Positions 1-7,292 of a stretch of DNA of 64,000 nt are shown here, piece by piece (position 1 is the first letter of the stretch; every line of letters starts with the position of its first letter). The DNA comes from Kutzneria sp036403095 (GTDB lineage: Bacteria > Actinomycetota > Actinomycetes > Mycobacteriales > Pseudonocardiaceae): NCBI GenBank assembly GCA_036403095.1, contig DASWRQ010000303.1, positions 18,877 to 82,876 on the forward strand. The letters are read 5' to 3'. The translations under genes were made by a program, and so were the position numbers. Below the pieces are notes generated by a model. The model was not told the DNA's origin. It ran no database searches and saw only the letters and a program-made list of their open reading frames with translations.

Positions 1-791
1 TGCCGCTGCTCTGGACCAACGGCCGGCCGCGCATCGCCGACGAGTTGAGCGACTTCACGTATCCGCAGGTCGTGGACGAGAACTCGGCCGGCACCGTGCT
101 GGTGTCCGGCACCCAGCGCAGCACCGGCCGCGCGGGCGCGTTCCTGTTCGCCAACGGCCACTCCGGTCACGGCACGCTCACCTACCTTCCGACGCCCGCC
201 GGCTACGAAACCGACTACGCGACCGCGCTGAACGAGCGGGGCGACGTGCTGGCCCGTGGCCACGCGGTGAAGGACGGCCACCAGGTGTCGCTGTACTGGT
301 CGACGCTGGCCGCGGGTCCGATCGTCATCGACACCCCGTACGGCTCGGGCATCGACCTGGACGACGACGGCACCGTGCTGCTCTACGACGGCGCGGACAA
401 CCCGGCGCACCTGTGGCGCCACGGTCAGATCGTCCCGGTGGCCGCCACGTACCCGACGCTGTTCGCGGCCATCCGCAACGGCACGGTCATCGGCACCTTG
501 GTCGAGTCGCCGTGGCCCGAGTCGCAGTCCCTGCTGTGGCGCGAACCCGGCACGGCCCGGGCCATCGACAACGGCGGCACCGCGCAGGCCATCAACGCTC
601 ACGGCCTGATCGCCGGCAGCAAGGGCTCCCTGGTCGGTCCGCCGGCCGTGTGGTCCGGCACCACCTACCTGGCCGACCTGCCGCTGCCGGCCGGCGTCAC
701 CGACGACAACGACGTGTACGTGGTCGGCGACGACAACACGATCTTCGGCCGAGCCTCCGACTACGGCCCGCTCAAGTGGAACTGCGCATGA
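1..791 (+). CDS. Secreted-type repeat protein (HAF-repeat/beta-propeller-like), 5' end missing
   Basis: The frame is open from the left edge to the TGA at 789, so the true start and any signal peptide lie outside the window; the first internal alternative start (TTG at 45) is probably not used. What is visible is a chain of short repeats with a Trp-containing strand (LLWTNG, LYWSTL, HLWRHG, LLWREPG) followed by Asn-Gly or Asn-x-x-Gly turns (NERGDV, INAHGLIAG), the pattern of extracellular HAF-type repeat or kelch-like propellers. No catalytic motif is seen. Its stop overlaps the next start (ATGA at 788), so the two are probably co-transcribed. Function unknown; possibly surface binding. Confidence 0.6.
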   Translation, partial: PLLWTNGRPRIADELSDFTYPQVVDENSAGTVLVSGTQRSTGRAGAFLFANGHSGHGTLTYLPTPAGYETDYATALNERGDVLARGHAVKDGHQVSLYWSTLAAGPIVIDTPYGSGIDLDDDGTVLLYDGADNPAHLWRHGQIVPVAATYPTLFAAIRNGTVIGTLVESPWPESQSLLWREPGTARAIDNGGTAQAINAHGLIAGSKGSLVGPPAVWSGTTYLADLPLPAGVTDDNDVYVVGDDNTIFGRASDYGPLKWNCA

Positions 792-2128
792 AAGGCAGAA
801 GCATGCCCGCACTGCTGCGACGGATGCGAGCGGCGCTGGTCGCCCTCGCCCTCACGCTCGGCTGCGTCACGACGATCGCCGTGCAGACCAGCCCGGTCGC
901 CCACGCCGACGCGACCTGCACGGCCAACGTCTCGGTCTACGGCGTGCTCGCCGACAGCCGCCTGACGTACACGTCCATCGACCCGGACAACGGCAACATC
1001 CTGCACGTCATCACGTCCGGCACGCCGCTGCCCTTCACGGCCAAGGCGATGGCGACGCTGAACGCCAACACCGTGGTCGTCACGTCCACCACCGGCAAGC
1101 TCTACCGGGTCGACGTGATCACCAACAACACCAGCCTGACCTACACCGCCAGCGAGCTGCAGAGCGGCTGGACCCACAACCTGCTGACCTATGACGGTCA
1201 CGGCCACATCTACGGCACGACGTCCGGTGGGCAGCTCCTCCAGTACCTGATGTCGGCCAAGGACGGCAAGCCGGGCGAGCTCCAGATCGGCCAGCGGGTG
1301 GAGATCGGCAACGGCGGCTTCTACCTCAAGACCCTGGCGGCGGTGGCCGACGACCGCCTGATCGCCACCGCCTCGGACGGCCAGCTGATCAGCTACGCCG
1401 TCAACGCCTCCGCCGGCTACACCCGGGCTCAGCTCGACAACGCCGGCTGGCAGAGCTTCGCCAACCTGGTCTCGCCCGGCGGCGGCCTGTACTACGGCAA
1501 GAACCCCGACGGCGCCATGTACTGGTACGAGGACGGCGACCCGACCGACGGCCGCGGCGCCGACATCACCTACCACCTCGATGACCCGGTGGCCTCCCGC
1601 GGCTGGACCCAGGTCCTGCTCTCGGCCGACCCGACCACGTGCACGGCCAAGCCGGCGGTCAACCCGCTGCGCAGCAAGATCGTCGCCGGGGCCACCGCCG
1701 AGGCCGGCACCCCGGAGCGGGACTGCGACAAGTACAACACCGCCTGCAACGGGGGTGCGACCCCGTGGTGCGCGATGTTCGCGACCTGGGCGTGGTGGCA
1801 GGCCGGCGTCGCCGACGTGCCGCGCGGCACCCTGGCCGCCCGTGGTCTCGGCGAGTGGGGCGTCAACCACCACCTGTTCAAGTCCCGCTCCAGCAGCACC
1901 CACGGCAGCCCGAAGCCGGGCGACTGGGCCATCTACGGCCCGCCGGACGGCAACTCCGGCGGCCACGTGGACGTCGTCACCGCGGTGCACCCGGACGGGA
2001 CGCTGACCGTGGTCGGCGGCAACGTCAGCAACCAGGTCAAGCAACGCGTCATCGACCCGGCCACGGCCAGGCAGGGCGCAGACGGCGACCAGCCGATCTC
2101 CGGCTACGTCTCCCCGCCCGGCGCCTGA
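788..2128 (+). CDS. Secreted tachylectin-like lectin fused to a CHAP amidase/peptidase domain
   Basis: 446 aa from the ATG at 788, which overlaps the previous stop; an ATG at 803 is an alternative. Residues 1 to about 41 form a signal peptide (basic start, hydrophobic core, AHA before the cut). Residues about 45-283 make a tachylectin-2-like propeller with repeated WTHNLLTYDGHGHIYG and LYYGKNPDGAMYWY motifs. Residues about 300-435 are a CHAP domain with Cys328 (TPWCAMFATW) and His393 (GGHVDVV) as the expected catalytic pair. CHAP domains cleave peptidoglycan amide bonds and the lectin would supply sugar binding. Likely a secreted murein hydrolase for remodelling or attack. It pairs with the next gene, which carries the same lectin module. 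Confidence 0.8.
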   Translation: MKGRSMPALLRRMRAALVALALTLGCVTTIAVQTSPVAHADATCTANVSVYGVLADSRLTYTSIDPDNGNILHVITSGTPLPFTAKAMATLNANTVVVTSTTGKLYRVDVITNNTSLTYTASELQSGWTHNLLTYDGHGHIYGTTSGGQLLQYLMSAKDGKPGELQIGQRVEIGNGGFYLKTLAAVADDRLIATASDGQLISYAVNASAGYTRAQLDNAGWQSFANLVSPGGGLYYGKNPDGAMYWYEDGDPTDGRGADITYHLDDPVASRGWTQVLLSADPTTCTAKPAVNPLRSKIVAGATAEAGTPERDCDKYNTACNGGATPWCAMFATWAWWQAGVADVPRGTLAARGLGEWGVNHHLFKSRSSSTHGSPKPGDWAIYGPPDGNSGGHVDVVTAVHPDGTLTVVGGNVSNQVKQRVIDPATARQGADGDQPISGYVSPPGA

Positions 2129-2157
2129 AGCAGCTGGGCCTGACGCCACTTCTCATG

Positions 2158-2187
2158 ACGGCGCCGCGTCCCCAGGCGCGGCGCCGT
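2158..2187. terminator. Hairpin between the two lectin-hydrolase genes
   Basis: Perfect 11-bp inverted arms (2158-2168 and 2177-2187) separated by an 8-nt loop, 30 nt after the stop of the CHAP gene. There is no T-run, as is usual for actinomycete hairpins. It could attenuate read-through into the gene starting at 2208. Confidence 0.5.
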
Positions 2188-2207
2188 CCCCCAACCTGGA
2201 GTCCTCT

Positions 2208-3527
2208 GTGCGTTTCGCAGCAAGAACGATCGCCATCGCGGCGGCCGCGGTCACCGTGCTGACCGCCGGCACGGCCCAGGCCGCCACCGATTCCGACAAC
2301 GCCGTCCGGGCCCGTGTCGCGCAGGTCGCCGCGTACCAGACGGAGCCGTGCAACGGCGCGCCGACCGCCGCCGACACCGCCGCCGCGACCAAGCTCAACG
2401 GCGTGCTCACCCAGGGCCTGAAGAACTCGATGACCGCCTACCGCGTCTCGTGCGCCCGGGCCGTCATCGACGCCGTGCAGAAGCGCGGGCTGGACGAGCG
2501 GGCCGCGGTCATCGCCATCACCACCACGATCGTCGAGTCGACCATCGAGAACATCAGCGAGAAGGTAGACCACAGCAGCCTTGGCCTGTTCCAGCAGATC
2601 GACTCCTGGGGCACCGCGGCGCAGCGGCTCAACCCGAGCTGGGCCACCAACAAGTTCCTGGACGCGATGGAGCACTTATATCCCAACGGCAGTTGGCGCA
2701 CCGCCGACATCGGCGACGTCTGCCAGAACGTGCAGGGCTCCGGCTTCCCCGACCGCTACGGCCAGCAGACGCTGGACGCCCAGCGCATCGTGGACGAGCT
2801 GAGCGGTCCCGGCGCGGTCACCGTGCAGATCTACGGCGCGCTGTCCGACGGCCGGCTGACCTACTCCACGATCAACTCGCAGACCGGCGACCGCACCAAG
2901 ACCCTGGCGTCCTCGGCCTCCCTCGGTTTCGTGCCGAAGGCGTTGGCCGCGCTGAACTTCAACACCCTGCTGGTCACCTCGCCGGCCGGTCAGCTGTACC
3001 GGGTGGACATCGTCACCAACAAGGACTCGCTGACGTTCTCGGCCCTGACCCCGTTGGGCGGCGGCTGGACGCACGACATGCTGACCTACGACGGGCACGG
3101 CCACCTCTACGGCATCGCCGACGGCAAGCTGATGTCCTATGTGGTCTCCCGGCCCAAGCCGGCGGAATCCCAGGTGGGGCAACGGGTCGAGATCGGCCAG
3201 GGCTTCACCATGCGCACCATCGCCGGCACCGGCGACGACTGGGTGCTCGGCATCAGCACCGCCGGTGTGCTGCGCTCGTACCACATCGCGGCCGACCACA
3301 GTTGGACCGGCGTGACGCTGGCCGACCGCTGGAGCACGTTCGACCGCATCGTCTCGCCCGGCTACGGCCTGTACTACGCGCAGACCCGTGACGGCGCGCT
3401 GTACCGGTACTTCGACCACAACCCCTACGACCTCAACGGTTCGGATATCGAGGGGTTCGGAACCGACCCGGTCGACACGCACGGCTGGACCCAGATCCAG
3501 CTCTCGGCCGTGCCGCTGGTCGGCTGA
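2208..3527 (+). CDS. Secreted lysozyme-like domain fused to a tachylectin-like lectin
   Basis: 439 aa from GTG 2208, with GGAG about 8 nt upstream. Signal peptide 1-26 (GTAQA). Residues about 60-200 resemble a lysozyme/transglycosylase fold: a helix with Glu110 in TTTIVES is followed by SLGLFQQ (124-130), the Glu plus G-L-F-Q arrangement of transglycosylase-like domains; this assignment is from pattern only. Residues about 204-437 are a tachylectin-2-like propeller clearly homologous to that of the preceding gene (shared WTH-(N/D)-x-LTYDGHGH and VGQRVEIG). The domain order is reversed relative to that gene. Probably a carbohydrate-binding cell-wall hydrolase. Confidence 0.72.
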   Translation: MRFAARTIAIAAAAVTVLTAGTAQAATDSDNAVRARVAQVAAYQTEPCNGAPTAADTAAATKLNGVLTQGLKNSMTAYRVSCARAVIDAVQKRGLDERAAVIAITTTIVESTIENISEKVDHSSLGLFQQIDSWGTAAQRLNPSWATNKFLDAMEHLYPNGSWRTADIGDVCQNVQGSGFPDRYGQQTLDAQRIVDELSGPGAVTVQIYGALSDGRLTYSTINSQTGDRTKTLASSASLGFVPKALAALNFNTLLVTSPAGQLYRVDIVTNKDSLTFSALTPLGGGWTHDMLTYDGHGHLYGIADGKLMSYVVSRPKPAESQVGQRVEIGQGFTMRTIAGTGDDWVLGISTAGVLRSYHIAADHSWTGVTLADRWSTFDRIVSPGYGLYYAQTRDGALYRYFDHNPYDLNGSDIEGFGTDPVDTHGWTQIQLSAVPLVG

Positions 3528-3531
3528 GGGG

Positions 3532-3567
3532 GCCGGGATCCCTGGTCGGGGGGCCAGGGATCCCGGC
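3532..3567. terminator. Bidirectional terminator between convergent genes
   Basis: Perfect 14-bp inverted arms (3532-3545 and 3554-3567) around an 8-nt G-rich loop, filling the 42-nt gap between the lectin gene (plus) and the hydrolase gene (minus). Position and symmetry fit a shared terminator. Confidence 0.85.
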
Positions 3568-3569
3568 TG

Positions 3570-4397
3570 TCACGCGAATTCGATGATCAGCCGGGCCAGT
3601 TCGGCCGGCTGGTCCTCGGACACGAACGTCCACGAGTCGGCCACGTCGACCAGGCGGGCGTCGGGCAGGATCGCGGCCAGGCGGTCGAACAGCGAGGCGC
3701 GGAACACCTTGTCCTCCGCCGCCCGGACCAGCAGCACCGGCTTGGTGAAGCGGGGCAGCACTTCGGCCGCGGCCAGGGTGTGCCGGTTGTCCACGCCGAC
3801 CAGGAAACGCTTGAGGTCACGGCGAATCGCCGCGTTGTCCCGGCACGGCCGCACGTACGACGCCATGATCTCGGCCGGGATGCCGCGTTTGGCCAGCCAG
3901 CCGAAGGAGTTCGGCTGCTTCTGCACCACCGGGAACTGGAGCGCGCGGCTCAGCAGCCACGGCGCGCCGGGCCTACGGATCATCCTCGTCAGCGCGTCGA
4001 AAGGCTTGGGAAAGAACTCCTCGAACGCGTCGCACGGCGTGAGCACGACCCGCCCGACCCGCTCCGGGTGGTTGGCCATCAGGATCTGGGTCAGCGCGCC
4101 GCCGGTGTCGTTGGCCACGATCGTCACGTCGGTGAGATCCAACGCCGCCAGGAAGTCGGCGATCAGCCTGGCCAGGCCCGGCGGTGTGAGGTCGGCGTCG
4201 GCCGGCATCGGCGTCCGGTGCGCGCCCAGCGGCAGAGTCGGTGCGAAGCAACGGAATCCAGCATCAGCGACCAGCGGCACGACCTTGCGCCACAGGTCGG
4301 CGTTGACCAGCAGGCCATGGATGAACACGACCGACCGGCCGGACCCTTGCTCGGCGTAGGCGACCTGACCACCCGGCAGCCTCACGGTGTCAACCAT
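3570..4397 (-). CDS. Alpha/beta hydrolase with Asp nucleophile position
   Basis: 275 aa. ATG 4397 has a strong GAGGAGGT ribosome site a few nt upstream. The fold is supported by FIHGLL (oxyanion region, 25-30) and the nucleophile elbow VANDTGG (94-100), where Asp97 stands in the place of the usual Ser, as in haloalkane dehalogenases and epoxide hydrolases. At the C-terminus the expected G-H-F-x-x-E-D motif reads DSWTFVSEDQP, so the general-base His is replaced by Thr257. I have a memory of actinomycete homologues with a similar DSxTFVxEDQP motif, so this may be a family trait, but I cannot verify it. Substrate unknown. The 5' end and leader are part of a tandem repeat. Confidence 0.75.
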   Translation of the reverse strand: MVDTVRLPGGQVAYAEQGSGRSVVFIHGLLVNADLWRKVVPLVADAGFRCFAPTLPLGAHRTPMPADADLTPPGLARLIADFLAALDLTDVTIVANDTGGALTQILMANHPERVGRVVLTPCDAFEEFFPKPFDALTRMIRRPGAPWLLSRALQFPVVQKQPNSFGWLAKRGIPAEIMASYVRPCRDNAAIRRDLKRFLVGVDNRHTLAAAEVLPRFTKPVLLVRAAEDKVFRASLFDRLAAILPDARLVDVADSWTFVSEDQPAELARLIIEFA

Positions 4398-4690
4398 GCC
4401 GACCTCCTCGGTAGCTCGTCCACGCAGCCCACAAGCACGTCAAACGCGGCCTGCCGGCCAGCCCCATGCTCGGTGTAGACGACCTCGCCGCCCGGCAGCC
4501 TCACGGCGTCAACCATGCCGACCTCCTCGGCGGCTCATCGACACAGCCCGCAAGCACGTCGAATGCGGCCTGCCGGCCGGACCTTGCTCGGCGTACGCAA
4601 CCTGGCCGCCCGGCAACCTCACGGCGTCGACCACGCTGACCTCCTCGGCGGCTCATCCACGCAGCCCGCAAGCACGTCGAACGCGGCCTG
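4336..4690. repeat. Imperfect tandem repeat (periods 119 and 118 bp) of a gene-gene junction
   Basis: Three copies of one block lie head to tail. Read on the minus strand, each carries the end of the patatin gene (GRQAAFDVLxGC.DExPRR), the ribosome site GAGGAGGT, a start codon and the first residues of the hydrolase gene (VDxVRLPGG). Start-codon positions are 4634 (GTG), 4516 (ATG) and 4397 (ATG, the real start), giving steps of 118 and 119 nt; the 118-nt copy lacks one C (acccttg versus accttg). The repeat therefore arose by duplication across the patatin/hydrolase boundary, with GC-rich microhomology (gccggccggcaggcc) at the joint. Confidence 0.9.
4382..4516 (-). CDS. Hybrid 44-residue mini-ORF created by the tandem repeat
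   Basis: ATG 4516 has the same strong ribosome site as the hydrolase gene and opens a 44-codon frame. It begins with a copy of the hydrolase N-terminus (MVDAVRLPGGEVVYTEHG) and runs through the duplicated patatin tail, ending 16 nt inside the true hydrolase gene. It is a by-product of the duplication, but it could be translated and couple or compete with translation of the hydrolase. The parallel frame from GTG 4634 is shifted by the one-base loss and ends differently. No independent function is claimed. Confidence 0.35.
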   Translation of the reverse strand: MVDAVRLPGGEVVYTEHGAGRQAAFDVLVGCVDELPRRSAWLTP

Positions 4691-5572
4691 CCGGCCGGCG
4701 TGCACGGCCGCGCGCAGGCGGCTCAGGCGTCGGTCGGTGCGGCCGATGCGGGCGCTGCCCAGCGGCGGCCGAATCTGCAGGGTCGCGGGGTGTTCGGCCA
4801 GCAGCCGCTCCTCCTCCGCCCGCAGCACGTCGCCGCGCAGCCATGGCTCGAGTGCACCCGGGGCTCGGCGGGCGAACCACCGCGCCGCCACCAGCCGTTC
4901 GGCCAGCGGCGGCGGCCCCGACGTCTCGTCCTCGCGCACCGTGCGCAGGGCGAGGATGTGGGTGGCCCGCTGGGCCAGCGCCGTCCTGACCGGCACCGAT
5001 TCAGCCAGGCCCGCGTCGATGAGCTGCCGCCCGTCGATCTCCACCGGGCCACCGGCCAGAATGGGCATCCTCGTCGACGCCCGCAGCGCCTCCTGGACGC
5101 CGGCCTGGCTGTGGATCAGGCCGTGCAGGTCGACCGCCTCGCCGGTGCGCGCGTCGGTGGCGATCGGGTGAAACTCGACCGGGTTGTCGACGATCTCCTG
5201 GAAGCCCATCGGCATGATCGTGGTGTAGACCGTGTCGACCAGGAACCCCGTGTCCACCACCGGCTTGCGCCGTAGGGCGTTGCCGAGGTTGATGGTGGTG
5301 CGCATGATCAGCGGGTCCCACCAGGCATGCTGCGTCTTCTCGGCCCGCCCGCACAGCAGCCAGGCCGCGTTGAGCGAGCCGGCCGAGCTGCCGTAGACGG
5401 CGTCGAAGGCCGGCAACAGCCCCAGCTGCTCGATGGCGATCGTCATGCCGCTGGAGTACGCGGCGCGGGAGCTGCCGCCCTCGACCAGCACCGCCAGGCG
5501 TGCGTCGTCACTGCGCCGCCCGGGAAGGGTTCCCTCGCGCATGCGGTCACGGAGCAGCTGAAGAACGGTCAC
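4619..5572 (-). CDS. Patatin-like phospholipase
   Basis: 317 aa from GTG 5572; GTG 5575 and TTG 5590 are also in frame, and AAAGAGG lies just before the GTGs. Patatin signature: an oxyanion stretch EGGSSRAAYSSG, nucleophile elbow GSSAG with Ser63, and the catalytic Asp186 in IDAGLAESVP. The family uses a Ser-Asp dyad to hydrolyse acyl lipids. There is no signal peptide, so cytoplasmic or membrane-peripheral. The last 25 or so codons are the source of the tandem repeat downstream. It may be co-transcribed with the hydrolase gene. Confidence 0.85.
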   Translation of the reverse strand: MTVLQLLRDRMREGTLPGRRSDDARLAVLVEGGSSRAAYSSGMTIAIEQLGLLPAFDAVYGSSAGSLNAAWLLCGRAEKTQHAWWDPLIMRTTINLGNALRRKPVVDTGFLVDTVYTTIMPMGFQEIVDNPVEFHPIATDARTGEAVDLHGLIHSQAGVQEALRASTRMPILAGGPVEIDGRQLIDAGLAESVPVRTALAQRATHILALRTVREDETSGPPPLAERLVAARWFARRAPGALEPWLRGDVLRAEEERLLAEHPATLQIRPPLGSARIGRTDRRLSRLRAAVHAGRQAAFDVLAGCVDEPPRRSAWSTP

Positions 5573-5621
5573 CACCTCTTTATACCCCAACCGCCCCGCT
5601 CAGGCGGCATCCGTGACCGTT

Positions 5622-6473
5622 CTAACAGCGTTCCGTATCAGCGTTCCGTAACGTCCTTCGGTCTAGATAGGACGCCGGTCGCCCTAGCCGGGCAGCCGTA
5701 GCGCGCAGATCTGCGTGGCCTGCACGACCAGGCGGTCCTTGCTGTCCCACGCCCGCACCACGTGGTCGACCTGCCCGCCGCCGATCTCCGTCGCGTTGAC
5801 CCGGATCCGGATCGGACCGGGCGCGGGCAGCCGGCGGACGTAGGCGCTGAGCTGCGTGGTCGGCGCCCAGCCGGGCGCGCCGAGGTCGTAGCCGATCGGT
5901 GGCATCGCGTCCACGGCCACGACCAGGCTCAACGGGTCCCAGTCGGACCCGCTCCCCCACCGGCTCGGTGTGCTCGGTCCGCAGCAGCTCCAGCCACTGG
6001 CCACGCGGCGACCGCAGGGCAACGACCTCGTTCCGCCGCGTCTCGATCGACCAATCGGTTTCCCGAGACCAGCTCGACCCCGCCGCGGCGGGGTCGTCGG
6101 TCTCGACGAGGATCGCCGCGACCGGGCCGGCGTCGTAACGGGGATGGGGATCGAGCACGCAGAACTCATTGCCCTCGGGATCGGCCAGCACCACCCACGG
6201 CACGTCGCCCTGGCCAAGGTCAAGGTGCTGGGCGCCGAGCCCGAGCGCGTGCCGGACGACCTCGGCCCGGTGCTCGAACGATCGGCTGGCCAGCTCGAGG
6301 TGGATCCGGTTCTTGGCCGTCTTCGGCACGTCGACCTGGGTGAACACCAGCCGGAAGTCCCAGCCGCCCGGCGCCTCCACGCCGGCGTCGCCGCTCGTCC
6401 AGCCGAGCAGCGCGGCCCAGAAGTCCGCCTGCCGGCGGGGATGCAGCGCATCGATCACGAGGATCACCGTCAT
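5622..6473 (-). CDS. VOC (glyoxalase/bleomycin-resistance) family protein with an out-of-frame C-terminal extension
   Basis: ATG 6473 overlaps the SDR stop, so it is translationally coupled. Residues 1 to about 175 hold two VOC half-modules: VIDALHPRRQADFWAALLGW, then NRIHLELAS, VVLADPEGNEFCVLDP and WLELLRTEH. That is the usual extent of the family (metal-dependent or binding proteins). After about residue 180 the frame becomes Arg/Pro-rich low-quality sequence, because the DNA from about 5955 leftwards encodes thioesterase residues in another frame. The natural stop has apparently been lost, so the last 100 residues are probably meaningless. Ligand unknown. Confidence 0.65.
   Translation of the reverse strand: MTVILVIDALHPRRQADFWAALLGWTSGDAGVEAPGGWDFRLVFTQVDVPKTAKNRIHLELASRSFEHRAEVVRHALGLGAQHLDLGQGDVPWVVLADPEGNEFCVLDPHPRYDAGPVAAILVETDDPAAAGSSWSRETDWSIETRRNEVVALRSPRGQWLELLRTEHTEPVGERVRLGPVEPGRGRGRDATDRLRPRRARLGADHAAQRLRPPAARARSDPDPGQRDGDRRRAGRPRGAGVGQQGPPGRAGHADLRATAARLGRPASYLDRRTLRNADTERC
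5684..5958 (-). pseudogene. 3' remnant of an acyl-CoA thioesterase-family gene
   Basis: In the frame ending with TAG at 5684 the sequence reads DWDPLSLVVAVDAMPPIGYD, GWAPTTQLSAYVRR and WDSKDRLVVQATQICALRLP. This is the C-terminal half of a TesB/4HBT-like thioesterase, including the hot-dog strand Q-L-(S/T)-A-Y-V-R and the A-T-Q end. No matching N-terminal half or start exists upstream; the frame instead meets the VOC gene near 5941-5962. It looks like a deletion fusing the 3' ends of two genes out of frame. Confidence 0.6.
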
Positions 6474-7210
6474 ACCAGGAATCCCCCGGTGGCCCGGATG
6501 TTCTGGCCGGTGATCCAGCGCGCGTCCGGGCCGACCAGCATCGCCACGATGTCGGCGATGTCCTCGGGTTGCCCGAGCCGACGCAGCGCGGTGAAGGCCG
6601 GCAGCTGGGCCAGTGCCTCCGGCGGGTTGACCTCGTGCAGCAGCTCGGTCTCGGTCGGGCCCGGCGAGACGGTGTTGACGGTGATGCCCCGCTCGCCGAG
6701 CTCCCTCGCGAAGACGCCGGTCAGCTGCTCCAGCGCCGCTTTGCTGGCGCCGTAGAGGGCCCGCCCCGGCGCCGGCAGCACCGTGCTCAACGTCGAGATG
6801 TTGACGATGCGACCGCCGTCGGGCATCAGCGCGGCGGCGCGGCTCATGAGGAGCAGCGGGTACTTGGTGTTCACGGTCAGGACGCGGTCGAACATCTCCG
6901 AGGTGATCTCGGCCAAGGCCGCGGCCGGGTTGACGGCCACGTTGTTGACCAGGATGTCGAGACGATCCCCGACCGGTGCGAGCAAGGCATCGATGGTGGT
7001 CAGGTCTTCCTGGTCGGCGCGCACCGCCACGCCGCCGACCTCCGCCGCGAGCTCGGACGCCGCGGCCGCGCTGTCTCGATAGCTGAACACGACCCTTGCG
7101 CCGTCGGCGGCGAGGCGACGCACCAACGCCCGGCCGATGCCTCGAGAACCGCCGGTGACCAGGGCTGTCTTCTTGTCGAGGATCACCCGTTGGATGCTAG
7201 GGGCGGTCAC
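6470..7210 (-). CDS. Short-chain dehydrogenase/reductase
   Basis: 246 aa from GTG 7210. Classical SDR features: cofactor motif TGGSRGIG (19-26), NNVAV in place of NNAG (89-93), Ser139 in NIST, and the catalytic YGASK (Tyr153, Lys157), followed by the PGPTET loop. NAD(P)-dependent oxidation or reduction of an unidentified carbonyl or alcohol, cytoplasmic. It is the first gene of a minus-strand pair with the VOC gene, which suggests a shared small-molecule detoxification or biosynthesis role. Confidence 0.85.
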   Translation of the reverse strand: MTAPSIQRVILDKKTALVTGGSRGIGRALVRRLAADGARVVFSYRDSAAAASELAAEVGGVAVRADQEDLTTIDALLAPVGDRLDILVNNVAVNPAAALAEITSEMFDRVLTVNTKYPLLLMSRAAALMPDGGRIVNISTLSTVLPAPGRALYGASKAALEQLTGVFARELGERGITVNTVSPGPTETELLHEVNPPEALAQLPAFTALRRLGQPEDIADIVAMLVGPDARWITGQNIRATGGFLV

Positions 7211-7292
7211 GCCCGCGCTGTCAACTGTTGGCCATCAGCTCATCTCGCCGGTGGATACTCGGCCGCGGCCCGGCGACCGAACGGAGACGGCG

